Shown: piece by piece, positions 56,462 through 64,000 of the stretch | Position numbering within the stretch: the first letter of the stretch is position 1 | Layout: each line of letters begins with the position of its first letter | Assembly (NCBI RefSeq): GCF_029581395.1 | Contig: NZ_CP121113.1 | Coordinates: forward strand, 1,794,001 to 1,858,000 | Length of the DNA stretch: 64,000 nt | From: Roseinatronobacter sp. S2 | Lineage (GTDB): Bacteria; Pseudomonadota; Alphaproteobacteria; Rhodobacterales; Rhodobacteraceae | Reading direction: 5' to 3' | Translations under genes and position numbers: made by a program | The notes under the pieces: generated by a model | Told to the model about the DNA's origin: nothing | Database searches by the model: none | Seen by the model: only the letters and a program-made list of their open reading frames with translations

Positions 56462-57748
56462 TTAGGCCAGCATGGTGACCGGGTTTTCCAGATAGGCGAC
56501 CACTTCTTTCAGGAATTCAGCCCCTAAGGCCCCGTCAATGACGCGGTGATCCACCGAAAGGGTCATCGACATGACGATCGCCACCTTCAATTCGCCATCC
56601 GCACCGACGACGGGTTTTTTCACGCCAGCCCCAACGGCCAGAATGGACCCGTGCGGCGGGTTGATGACGGCATCGAAATTTTCAATCCCGAACATGCCAA
56701 GATTGGACACGGCCATAGCACCGCCTACATATTCATGCGGGGCCAGTTTCTTGTTGCGCGCACGTCCGGCAAGGTCTTTCATCTCTGCCGACAGGGCAGA
56801 CAGCGATTTCAGATGCGCATCTTTCAACACGGGCGTGAACAACCCGCCTTCGATGGCAACGGCAACCGCCACGTCTGACGGCTTCAGCCGCAGAATCCTG
56901 TCACCGGCCCAGACTGCATTGCAATCGGGAACGGCCTGTAGGGCCATGGCACAGGCCTTGATGATGAAATCATTGACCGACAGTTTGACACCGCGCGATT
57001 CAAGCTGCTTGTTCAGGTTGGCGCGGAACGCCATCAGCGCATCAAGCTGCACATCGCGGCGCAGATAGAAATGCGGGATGGTTTGTTTGGCCTCTGTCAG
57101 GCGGCTGGCGACTGTCCGGCGCATGCCATCCAGCTTGACCTCTTCATAATCGCGCCCTTCATACATGCGGGCCACCTGATCTGCGCTTGGGCCAGTCGCC
57201 ATTGCGGCGGCCTCAGTGGGGGCTGCACTGGCTGCGGGTTTCGCGTGGTCCAGATCGGCCTTGACGATACGGCCATGCGGGCCGGACCCTGAGACTTGCG
57301 CAAGATCAATTCCCTTGTCGGCGGCAATACGCCGCGCAAGCGGCGAGGCAAAGATACGCTTGCCGTCCTTGGCCGGTGTGGGGGGGGCGGCCGCGGCGGA
57401 GGCCCCTGCGGGGGCCGCCTTCGCGCCCGCGTCAGCCGCAGGTGCGGCTTCCGGCGCATCAGCGCTGGCGGGGGGGCTGGCGGTCTGGATGTCATCGGCG
57501 CTTTCGCCATCTTCCAAAAGCACGGCGATGGGGGTGTTGACCTTCACCCCCTCGGACCCGGCCTCTATCAGGATCTTGCCGATGATACCTTCATCCACGG
57601 CTTCAAATTCCATCGTGGCCTTGTCGGTTTCAATCTCGGCCAGAATGTCGCCGGAGGAGACGCTGTCGCCTTCCTTGACCAGCCATTTTGCAAGCGTGCC
57701 TTCTTCCATCGTGGGCGACAGGGCGGGCATCAGGATTTCTGTAGGCAT
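56462..57748 (-). CDS. pdhC: Pyruvate dehydrogenase E2, dihydrolipoamide acetyltransferase
   Basis: Core acetyltransferase of the pyruvate dehydrogenase complex, 428 residues. N-terminal lipoyl domain (lipoylated Lys43 in [10 protein letters not shown]), an Ala/Pro-rich linker, the peripheral-subunit-binding domain ([20 protein letters not shown]), and the catalytic core with C-terminal [14 protein letters not shown] (active-site His). Last gene of pdhABC; the dihydrolipoamide dehydrogenase gene is not in the window. Confidence 0.96.
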   Translation of the reverse strand: MPTEILMPALSPTMEEGTLAKWLVKEGDSVSSGDILAEIETDKATMEFEAVDEGIIGKILIEAGSEGVKVNTPIAVLLEDGESADDIQTASPPASADAPEAAPAADAGAKAAPAGASAAAAPPTPAKDGKRIFASPLARRIAADKGIDLAQVSGSGPHGRIVKADLDHAKPAASAAPTEAAAMATGPSADQVARMYEGRDYEEVKLDGMRRTVASRLTEAKQTIPHFYLRRDVQLDALMAFRANLNKQLESRGVKLSVNDFIIKACAMALQAVPDCNAVWAGDRILRLKPSDVAVAVAIEGGLFTPVLKDAHLKSLSALSAEMKDLAGRARNKKLAPHEYVGGAMAVSNLGMFGIENFDAVINPPHGSILAVGAGVKKPVVGADGELKVAIVMSMTLSVDHRVIDGALGAEFLKEVVAYLENPVTMLA

Positions 57749-57760
57749 GTGTTCCCTCCC

Positions 57761-59128
57761 TTAACGATAGGTGACTTTGCGCGCGGCCTCGACCACTTCG
57801 TCGGTGGTGACCAGCGCAAGCTTTTCAAGATTGGCGGCATAGGGCATGGGCACATCCTTGCCAGTCAGGTTGATGACCGGCGCATCCAGATAGTCGAATG
57901 CCCGTTCCATGACGACCGACGTGATGTAATTGCCGACCGAGCCTTGCGGATAGCCTTCTTCAACCGTGATCAGACGGTTGGTTTTCATGACCGAGGCAAG
58001 GATCGCATCGGTGTCCATGGGCCGGATCGTGCGCAGGTCGATGACTTCTGCACTGATCCCGTCCTTGGCCAGACGTTCGGCCGCTTCCAGCGCATAGGTC
58101 ATGCCGATCCCGAAGCTGACGATGGTGACATCCGATCCTTCGCGCCAGATTTTGGCCTTGCCGAAGGGCACGGTGAAATCATCGAGCACAGGCACATCAA
58201 AGCTGCGTCCATACAGGATTTCGTTTTCCAGAAAGACAACCGGATTGGGGTCGCGGATGGCTTGTTTCAGCAGGCCTTTTGCATCGGCTGCGGAATAGGG
58301 CATCACGACCTTCAGGCCCGGAATCTGGGCATACCATGCGGCGTAGCACTGGCTGTGCTGCGCGCCCACGCGTGCGGCAGCGCCATTGGGGCCACGGAAC
58401 ACAATCGGACAGCCCATCTGGCCGCCGGACATATAAAGGGTTTTCGCCGCAGAGTTCAGGATCTGATCAATCGCCTGCATGGCAAAGTTGAAGGTCATGA
58501 ATTCGACAATGGGGCGCAGGCCCCCGAAAGCCGCACCAACCCCGATACCGGCAAAACCGTGTTCGGTAATCGGCGTGTCAATCACGCGGCGGGCGCCGAA
58601 TTCGTCCAGCAACCCTTGGGTAATCTTGTAGGCGCCCTGATATTCGGCGACCTCTTCTCCCATGATGAAGACTTCGTCATGGGCGCGCATTTCTTCGGCC
58701 ATGGCGTCGCGCAGGGCTTCGCGCACAGTCTGGGTTTTCATCTTCGTGCCATCGGGCCAGTCTGGGCTGGTATCGGGCGCGGGCGCAGCAGGGGCGGCGG
58801 CCTTCGCGGGGGCCCCTTCGGGGGCCGCCTTGTCAGCCGCGTCAGCCGCCGCGGGCGCAGATGTTGCGATATCATCCGCGCTTTCGCCGTCTTCCAGCAG
58901 CACGGCGATGGCGGTGTTGACCTTGACCCCTTCGGTGCCTGCGTCAATCAGGATCTTGCCAATGATCCCTTCATCGACGGCCTCGAATTCCATCGTGGCC
59001 TTGTCGGTTTCAATTTCTGCCAGAATGTCACCGGCGCTTACAGTATCGCCTTCTTTCACCAGCCATTTGGCCAGTGTGCCTTCCTCCATCGTGGGAGAGA
59101 GTGCGGGCATCAGTATTTCGGTTGCCAT
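57761..59128 (-). CDS. pdhB: Pyruvate dehydrogenase E1 beta subunit with N-terminal lipoyl domain
   Basis: 455 residues: a lipoyl domain (Lys43 in [10 protein letters not shown]), an Ala/Pro-rich linker to about residue 125, then the transketolase-like beta domain ([40 protein letters not shown]) and a C-terminal domain. A lipoyl domain on E1 beta is characteristic of alphaproteobacteria. The ATG at 59128 follows AGGAAAC. Its lipoyl domain is almost identical to that of the neighbouring E2. Confidence 0.96.
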   Translation of the reverse strand: MATEILMPALSPTMEEGTLAKWLVKEGDTVSAGDILAEIETDKATMEFEAVDEGIIGKILIDAGTEGVKVNTAIAVLLEDGESADDIATSAPAAADAADKAAPEGAPAKAAAPAAPAPDTSPDWPDGTKMKTQTVREALRDAMAEEMRAHDEVFIMGEEVAEYQGAYKITQGLLDEFGARRVIDTPITEHGFAGIGVGAAFGGLRPIVEFMTFNFAMQAIDQILNSAAKTLYMSGGQMGCPIVFRGPNGAAARVGAQHSQCYAAWYAQIPGLKVVMPYSAADAKGLLKQAIRDPNPVVFLENEILYGRSFDVPVLDDFTVPFGKAKIWREGSDVTIVSFGIGMTYALEAAERLAKDGISAEVIDLRTIRPMDTDAILASVMKTNRLITVEEGYPQGSVGNYITSVVMERAFDYLDAPVINLTGKDVPMPYAANLEKLALVTTDEVVEAARKVTYR

Positions 59129-59145
59129 GTTTCCTGTCCCCCCTG

Positions 59146-60156
59146 TCAAGCGTTCTGCGGCACGCTGGATGCGTAGATGTCGGTCCAAAGTTCTTCCAGC
59201 GCGGGTTCCGGGCTTTCCTTGGAAAATTCTGCCGCCTCGTTCACGACGGCCTTGATTTCCTTGTCGATGGTCTTCAGGTCATCCTCGCTGGCATGTTTGC
59301 CCTGCAACAGCAGGTCGCGCACATGCTCGATCGCGTCGCGTTCCTCGCGGATTTTCTGAACCTCGTCGCGGGTGCGGTATTTCGCAGGGTCCGACATGGA
59401 ATGCCCGCGATAGCGGTAGGTCATAACCTCAAGAATATACGGTCCCTTGCCTGCGCGGCAATGTGCGACAGCCTTTTCGCCAGCCGCCTTGACGGCAAGC
59501 ACATCCATACCGTCCACTTCCTCGCCCTTGATGCCGTAGGCTGCGCCGCGTTCCCACAGGCTTGGGGATTTGGTGGCGCGCTGCACGGATGTGCCCATGG
59601 CGTATTTGTTGTTCTCAATGACAAAAATCACCGGCAAATCCCACAACATGGCCATGTTATAGGTTTCATAAACCTGGCCCTGATTGGCTGCACCATCGCC
59701 GAAATAGGTGAAGGTGACGTTGTCATTGCCCTTATACATGTCCGAGAACGCCAGACCTGCGCCAAGTGGCACCTGCGCGCCGACAATGCCGTGCCCGCCA
59801 TAGAAATGCTTTTCCTTGGAGAACATGTGCATCGAGCCGCCCTTGCCCTTGGAATAGCCCCCTTCGCGCCCGGTCAGTTCGGCCATGACGCCCTTGGGGT
59901 CCATTCCGCAGGCCAGCATATGGCCATGATCGCGGTAGGATGTGATGCGTTTGTCGCCTTCTTTTGCTGCGGCTTCCAGACCGACAACAACGGCTTCCTG
60001 CCCGATATACAGGTGGCAGAACCCGCCGATCAGGCCCATTCCGTAAAGCTGACCTGCCTTTTCCTCGAATCGGCGGATCAATAACATGTCGCGGTAATAT
60101 CCCAGCAACTCTTCAGCCGAGACGTTTGATTTCGCGGCAGTTTTCCGTGTGGCCAT
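59146..60156 (-). CDS. pdhA: Pyruvate dehydrogenase E1 alpha subunit
   Basis: Decarboxylates pyruvate with thiamine diphosphate, 336 residues. ThDP/Mg site is [20 protein letters not shown] ending in NN; phosphorylation-type loop [18 protein letters not shown]. The ATG at 60156 has GGGAGGG upstream; a longer upstream frame gives an atypical N-terminus. First gene of pdhABC. Confidence 0.95.
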   Translation of the reverse strand: MATRKTAAKSNVSAEELLGYYRDMLLIRRFEEKAGQLYGMGLIGGFCHLYIGQEAVVVGLEAAAKEGDKRITSYRDHGHMLACGMDPKGVMAELTGREGGYSKGKGGSMHMFSKEKHFYGGHGIVGAQVPLGAGLAFSDMYKGNDNVTFTYFGDGAANQGQVYETYNMAMLWDLPVIFVIENNKYAMGTSVQRATKSPSLWERGAAYGIKGEEVDGMDVLAVKAAGEKAVAHCRAGKGPYILEVMTYRYRGHSMSDPAKYRTRDEVQKIREERDAIEHVRDLLLQGKHASEDDLKTIDKEIKAVVNEAAEFSKESPEPALEELWTDIYASSVPQNA

Positions 60157-60185
60157 AACTGGCAGCCCTCCCGTCAAAAGTGATA

Positions 60186-60199
60186 GTTCAACGTTAAAC
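60186..60199 (-). promoter_or_regulatory. Near-palindrome upstream of pdhA
   Basis: GTTCAACGTTAAAC, symmetric around AACGTT with one mismatch pair, lies about 30 bases upstream of the pdhA start. It could be an operator; no regulator is suggested by the sequence. Confidence 0.3.
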
Positions 60200-60308
60200 A
60201 ATTAAATAGCGCAATTTTTTACAGGTTGCGAGTGTTTTTCGAAAAAACGGCTATGCACCCTGAGAATGCCCGCTAACGGGCATGAAAAATCATCAGTACA
60301 GGGGGGGA

Positions 60309-61148
60309 TCAGCAGGGTTTGGCGATCAGCAGGTCCGCAGGGGGGGCGCGCATCAGGTCGCGGGCATAATTGCCAAGACTGTCAGCTTTTTTGCCTGAAT
60401 CGCTGCCAATAACAATCAGATCAGGTTGCAGTTCATTGATGCGAAATTGAAGCACTTCATGAACACCACCGGGCACGATTTCGGGCATATTCAACTTCGT
60501 AGGCAACCCGTCCATGCGCATGAACGCCTCTCGCAACAGCATGGTCTGGGTCATGGCGGCACTTTCTTCGGCGTCGAAGTTGGGCAGTTTGTCCTTCAGC
60601 GACAGTTGCAAGGCGTGAATGGCGTTAAATTCCGCATCTGGCGCAAGGCGTCCGGCCGTCGCCAAGGCTTGTGCGGATGCAGGCGCGAAGGTGATTGCGC
60701 CCAGCACACGACGATAGGGCAGTGCGCCTGCGGTATGGGCAATCAGAACCGGACAGGTCACCGCAAGCGTGATGCGTTCCATGGTGGTCAGGCGCAACGT
60801 GTCCAGCACGGCGCGCACCTTATGCAGACCCAGAACCACAAGATCGGCCGATATGTCATGTGCAGTCCGGGAAATGATATCCTCGACCGAACCCGATGCA
60901 ATGACCTGATCTATTGCGACATCAGAATATTGCTGTCTGATTTGCGCAAAGGCGGCTTCGATCTTGCTTCTATCGCTGGGGTTTCTGCGCAATCTGAAAC
61001 GTGCGACTGTCCCGTTGCGTTCGGGAATGGCGTGCGCCAGAACAACCTTTGCCCCCAGCGCACGCGCCAGTGCGGCCGCACGCTCGGGGGCTGCTGCTGA
61101 TCGTTTTTTCAAGTCCGTTGCTACAAGGATCGTTTTTATGGCAGCCAA
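60309..61148 (-). CDS. Universal stress protein with two Usp domains
   Basis: 279 residues containing two UspA-like halves: the first starts IKTILVATDLKKRSAAAPER and ends VTCPVLIAH; the second starts YRRVLGAITFAPASAQALA and ends PPADLLIAKPC. The ATP-binding G-2x-G-9x-G-S/T motif is not clearly intact, as the C-terminal GSDSGKKADSLGNYARDL departs from it. Function is inferred only as stress-related. No neighbour suggests a pathway. Confidence 0.85.
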   Translation of the reverse strand: MAAIKTILVATDLKKRSAAAPERAAALARALGAKVVLAHAIPERNGTVARFRLRRNPSDRSKIEAAFAQIRQQYSDVAIDQVIASGSVEDIISRTAHDISADLVVLGLHKVRAVLDTLRLTTMERITLAVTCPVLIAHTAGALPYRRVLGAITFAPASAQALATAGRLAPDAEFNAIHALQLSLKDKLPNFDAEESAAMTQTMLLREAFMRMDGLPTKLNMPEIVPGGVHEVLQFRINELQPDLIVIGSDSGKKADSLGNYARDLMRAPPADLLIAKPC

Positions 61149-61234
61149 CGCAGGGTCCCGTCATGCACTGAAATTATGGGATGCACTCATAGCAGATCAG
61201 ATCAAAGCCGTCACTTTGCTTTCGTGGCCTTCGG

Positions 61235-62206
61235 TCAGGAACGTGTGAAAATCATGTCGCGCATTGGCCCGGACAGCATATCTGACGACATTTCCTGCGC
61301 AAAATGGGGTTTGTGGTTCAAATTCGGATAGCGTGCTTCCAGATCGGATTTCAGCGCAGCAGGCAACCGGGTCACGGCGGCGCGCGACACCAGCATGCTT
61401 TCCATTGGCACGCCTTCTGCATAGATGATCTGATGCGCGTCAAATGCCAGACTGTAATAATCCACAAACCCGCCCTCATTCTGGGTGATCCCCGCTGACC
61501 CGACAAGGTGATGCGCCTGTAGCAGCACTTCGGCGCGGTGGCCCAGCCGTTTGTCCCCCCGCTGATAGACGAAAATACGTTGGCGGGGGGCAAGTTTCAG
61601 ACTGCGCAGATTGCCCATCCCGCCTTCGGGAATGACAACCGGGGCAAACGCCCCATAGCCGCGCAAGGTGACCTTGCCCAGCCAACGCACCGGTTGCGCG
61701 CCATGATCACGCGTCAGCACCATGTCGCCTTGATCCAGCTGCTCGATGGGGACAAGGCTGCCATCGGCCATGGTCACCCGTGTTCCCGCCCCGAAGCATC
61801 CATGGACGATTTCGGACAAGCGCAGTGCGGTGTCCGTGGTGTCGATGTCTATCAGGGAATAGCTGGTGCCTGCGCGTATGGGGCTAAGCGGCAAGCCAAA
61901 TCGCCGCCCGTCTATTGCAAGCAAGATCACATCAAGAATATCGCCATCCTGCGCCATGAACCGCAACTGGCACAGGGGGCTGACTGTCGTGTTGCCGGGC
62001 AATATATGCGCATGGTCTTCCACCACTGTGATTGTGGTGCCAAGATGTAGGGTCAGCGGGTGAAAAGTTCTGTTGGGCTTCAGGTAGTATATGTCCCCAA
62101 GCGCGCATGTTTCCGGCGGGCCAAGGGCGTCACCCTCGTTTATGCCCCAACTGACCACAAAGTCATTCGCGGAAAACACTTCGCATTCGTATTTCGTCCC
62201 TGACAT
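61235..62206 (-). CDS. Hint-domain protein
   Basis: 323 residues with a C-terminal Hint_2 (hedgehog/intein-like) domain starting at Cys137 in GCFGAGTRVTMADGSLVPIE, followed by LKLAPRQRIFVYQRG and LAFDAHQIIYAEGVPMESML. The N-terminal 130 residues are of unknown fold. Such proteins are common in Rhodobacteraceae and may self-process in or near exported structures. No signal peptide is visible. The ATG at 62206 is preferred (AAAGG upstream); 62224 would add six residues. Confidence 0.85.
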   Translation of the reverse strand: MSGTKYECEVFSANDFVVSWGINEGDALGPPETCALGDIYYLKPNRTFHPLTLHLGTTITVVEDHAHILPGNTTVSPLCQLRFMAQDGDILDVILLAIDGRRFGLPLSPIRAGTSYSLIDIDTTDTALRLSEIVHGCFGAGTRVTMADGSLVPIEQLDQGDMVLTRDHGAQPVRWLGKVTLRGYGAFAPVVIPEGGMGNLRSLKLAPRQRIFVYQRGDKRLGHRAEVLLQAHHLVGSAGITQNEGGFVDYYSLAFDAHQIIYAEGVPMESMLVSRAAVTRLPAALKSDLEARYPNLNHKPHFAQEMSSDMLSGPMRDMIFTRS

Positions 62207-62428
62207 GCCGTACCTTTGTCCCAAATCTTCCTCTCTTCAGATGCGAAACGCGTGCAACATCCGAAAGTTTCGACGATTGATCAAATTGGGATTAATGTCT
62301 TGCCCGCTCGAATAACCTGCGCAAAGGATGTTCCGCTGATCGGCAAAACTGGGACTTATCCCGTGCGCGGCATGGGCGACAGCATAGATATGAATAATGC
62401 AATAGCAAGCATGTCAGGAAAGAATTAT

Positions 62429-62458
62429 CATTGGCGTCGGACATCACCGACGCCAATG
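62429..62458 (-). terminator. Hairpin downstream of the DUF2147 gene
   Basis: CATTGGCGTCGG / CCGACGCCAATG, a perfect 12-bp stem with a six-base loop, 36 bases after the DUF2147 stop. The transcribed strand then reads ATAATTCTTT, a weak T-rich tail. The rest of 62207-62494 has no gene. Confidence 0.65.
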
Positions 62459-62494
62459 CGCGGGGCTGGGATATGGGCTGATTGCAGTCTGGGC

Positions 62495-62887
62495 CTAGTT
62501 CACGCGGGTCCAAAGCTGCTCGCGGCATATACCAATCACACACCCTGAAACCCCAAGTTGATTTGGGCGCAACTCCATTCTGGAATTATAGGTGCGGTCG
62601 CGATCGGGCGCGTAGACGCGGCCATTGCGGTACTGGCCATCCCCTTGCGGTTCCATATCCCAGACAATGGCGCGCCCGATATTGGGCGAGTCGATCTGCT
62701 GCGCGTTGCCATCAAAGGCCGCGACCAGCCCGCCACAGATTTTTCCGTTGGAACAGGTCTGTATCTGGACATGGCCGAAATTCCCGTTGTCATCGGGGGC
62801 TGTTTTCCAAAGCCCGTGTGCCGGATCTGCCAGCGCAGGTGCTGCAAGAATGGCCAGCAGGGCCGCCGCGAGTGCTGTCTTGTGCAT
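62495..62887 (-). CDS. DUF2147 family exported protein
   Basis: 130 residues with signal peptide (MHKTALAAALLAILAAPALA), then a DUF2147 domain: GLWKTAPDDNGNFGHVQIQT, CSNGKICGGLVAAF, and a C-terminal segment VSGCVIGICREQLW. Four cysteines in the domain may form disulfides. Periplasmic; function unknown. Confidence 0.88.
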   Translation of the reverse strand: MHKTALAAALLAILAAPALADPAHGLWKTAPDDNGNFGHVQIQTCSNGKICGGLVAAFDGNAQQIDSPNIGRAIVWDMEPQGDGQYRNGRVYAPDRDRTYNSRMELRPNQLGVSGCVIGICREQLWTRVN

Positions 62888-62979
62888 GTTTACTCCTCCC
62901 TGAGTGGGACAAGTTTTGTCCTATTGCGTTTCTGTGGCAAGCACGACCTCGCGTCAGGTATGCAGCAAGTGCCGCAGCA

Positions 62980-63005
62980 AAAAGGCGCCCGCGAAGGCGC
63001 CTTTT
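62980..63005 (-). terminator. Rho-independent terminator of the BCCT gene
   Basis: On the minus strand AAAAGGCGCC / GGCGCCTTTT around a short loop with a T-run of five, 24 bases beyond the transporter stop codon. Confidence 0.85.
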
Positions 63006-63028
63006 CGTCGGTTTGCAGTGATGCCCGT

Positions 63029-64000
63029 CTAGCCGCGGGGTTCGCTTAGCAGCCCCTTGATCAAGGCATAGCACGCCAAAATCAGCACAACCGCGAAGGG
63101 CAGACCCGTTGATACAGATGCAGCCTGAAGCGCGGCCAACCCGCCGCCGATCAGCAAGGCCGCTGCAACCAGCCCTTCAAAGATCACCCAGAATACGCGC
63201 TGGCTGACGGGTGCATTGATCTTGCCGCCCGCAGTGATGGTATCGATCACCAGCGACCCTGAATCCGACGATGTCACGAAAAACACAATCACCAGAATGA
63301 TCGCAATCGTTGACGTGATCGCTGCCAGCGGCAGTTCAGACAACATCCCGAACAGCGACAGTTCCGGCACATAGGCGTCGATGACATAGCCATACACCGC
63401 GCTTTCGGACACAGTGTTGATCAACTGGTCGATCGCTGTGCCGCCAAATATCGTCATCCAGATGGCGGAAACAATTGTTGGTATCAGCAACACGCAAGTG
63501 ATGAATTCACGCACTGTGCGACCACGGCTGACACGGGCAATAAACATACCCACGAAAGGCGACCAGCTGATCCACCACGCCCAGTAGAATGCGGTCCAGC
63601 CTTGGCGGTAGCCGTCATCTTCACGCCCGACCGGGTTGGACAATGCACCGATTTCGCTGAAATACGCGCCCAGATTGCCGAAGAACTGGGTCACCAGCGT
63701 CAGCGTCGGCCCGACCAGCAACACGAAAGCCATCAGCAAGATAGCAAGGCCCATGTTGATTTCCGACAGCACTTTCACACCGCCATCAAGCCCGCGCAAC
63801 ACGGAAATCAGCGCCATGCCGGTGATCACCGCAATCAGGATAACCGATGCCGTGACCGTATCATTGATGCCTTCTATCCCGAACACAAATCCTATACCCG
63901 CAGATGCCTGCTGCGCGCCCAGGCCCAATGATGTGGCCAGCCCGAACAGCGTTGCAAACACGGCCAGAATATCAATGATATGGCCCGGCCAGCCCCAGAT
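63029..64000 (-). CDS. BCCT-family betaine/carnitine/choline transporter (5' end outside window)
   Basis: Reading frame open to the window edge, 323 visible residues. It has the family core WAWWISWSPFVGMFIARVSRGRTVREFI (abridged) and the segment AVFATLFGLATSLGLGAQQA. Sodium- or proton-coupled uptake of quaternary ammonium compounds such as glycine betaine is expected; it complements internal glucosylglycerol synthesis. The first ATG-like codon in view (GTG at 63961) is internal, since the frame continues upstream through GHIIDILA. Confidence 0.92.
   Translation of the reverse strand: MWGWPGHIIDILAVFATLFGLATSLGLGAQQASAGIGFVFGIEGINDTVTASVILIAVITGMALISVLRGLDGGVKVLSEINMGLAILLMAFVLLVGPTLTLVTQFFGNLGAYFSEIGALSNPVGREDDGYRQGWTAFYWAWWISWSPFVGMFIARVSRGRTVREFITCVLLIPTIVSAIWMTIFGGTAIDQLINTVSESAVYGYVIDAYVPELSLFGMLSELPLAAITSTIAIILVIVFFVTSSDSGSLVIDTITAGGKINAPVSQRVFWVIFEGLVAAALLIGGGLAALQAASVSTGLPFAVVLILACYALIKGLLSEPRG

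Noticed and set aside
57296..59176. 626-codon open frame on the plus strand opposite pdhB/pdhC
   Set aside because: It is antisense to two certain genes and its length is a by-product of high third-position GC and of the Ala/Pro-rich linkers.
60266..60283. ATGCCCG/CGGGCAT hairpin as terminator of the Usp gene
   Set aside because: No T-run follows on either strand and it could equally be part of the pdhA leader region.

Overview
The window comes from a Rhodobacteraceae-type alphaproteobacterium of moderate-to-high G+C. This rests on several family-typical features: a bztABCD amino-acid transporter with large permease subunits, a pyruvate dehydrogenase E1-beta subunit carrying its own lipoyl domain, the trgAB pair, a double cold-shock-domain gene followed by DUF192, scpAB after a riboflavin synthase, a Hint-domain secreted-type protein, and GTTC-N7-GTTC (alphaproteobacterial LexA) half-sites. 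A glucosylglycerol-phosphate synthase/phosphatase pair and a BCCT betaine/choline-type transporter suggest a saline habitat. The genus cannot be fixed from the sequence alone. No transposase, integrase, phage gene or CRISPR array is visible; this looks like ordinary chromosome.

Layout. 1-4.1 kb: DNA repair (partial ligA, recG), then a very short membrane-peptide gene behind a LexA-like operator. 4.4-9.0 kb: bztABCD. 9.0-10.8 kb: hemP (minus), a GAPDH paralogue and a single-domain cold-shock gene. 10.9-13.2 kb: osmolyte synthesis (HAD phosphatase + ggpS). 13.3-15.9 kb: a small hypothetical, a glycosyltransferase and waaA. 16-20.3 kb: a TRAP transporter (dctPQM) and a DMT exporter, minus strand. 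20.3-24.8 kb: kpsC, a Wza/KpsD-type lipoprotein and kpsS. 25-28.5 kb: ribE-scpA-scpB, facing gpt and fabI. 28.7-33.3 kb: pdxH behind a possible leader peptide, double-CSD + DUF192, tRNA-Pro, pabB-pabC, an IMPACT-family gene and a small membrane gene. 33.3-33.5 kb: a structured minus-strand RNA with its own promoter and U-run, probably 6S RNA. 33.8-36.7 kb: UbiH-like hydroxylase, small membrane gene, HAD nucleotidase, tRNA-Gly, ssb. 36.9-43.2 kb: lytic transglycosylase, class V PLP enzyme, photolyase, cyclopropane synthase, trgAB. 43.4-49.2 kb: livKGFHM-type ABC transporter with a mocA-like gene coupled to its end. 49.3-52.4 kb: ABM protein, guaA, glycerate kinase. 52.6-56.4 kb: fabG-acpP-fabF-mltG. 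56.5-60.2 kb: pdhA-pdhB-pdhC (minus). 60.3-64 kb: UspA, Hint protein, DUF2147 and a partial BCCT transporter.

Themes. Three uptake operons (bzt, TRAP, liv) each carry a perfect inverted repeat directly after the solute-binding-protein gene, which would favour high binding-protein expression over the membrane components. Several operons show stop/start overlaps (recognisable ATGA or TGATG): phosphatase/ggpS, double-CSD/DUF192, livH/livM, livM/mocA, fabF/mltG, trgA/trgB. The most novel candidates are the LexA-box-controlled 37-residue membrane peptide after recG, the 17-codon leader overlapping pdxH, the 6S-like RNA, and a triplicated GACCGGTTT motif before bztA.
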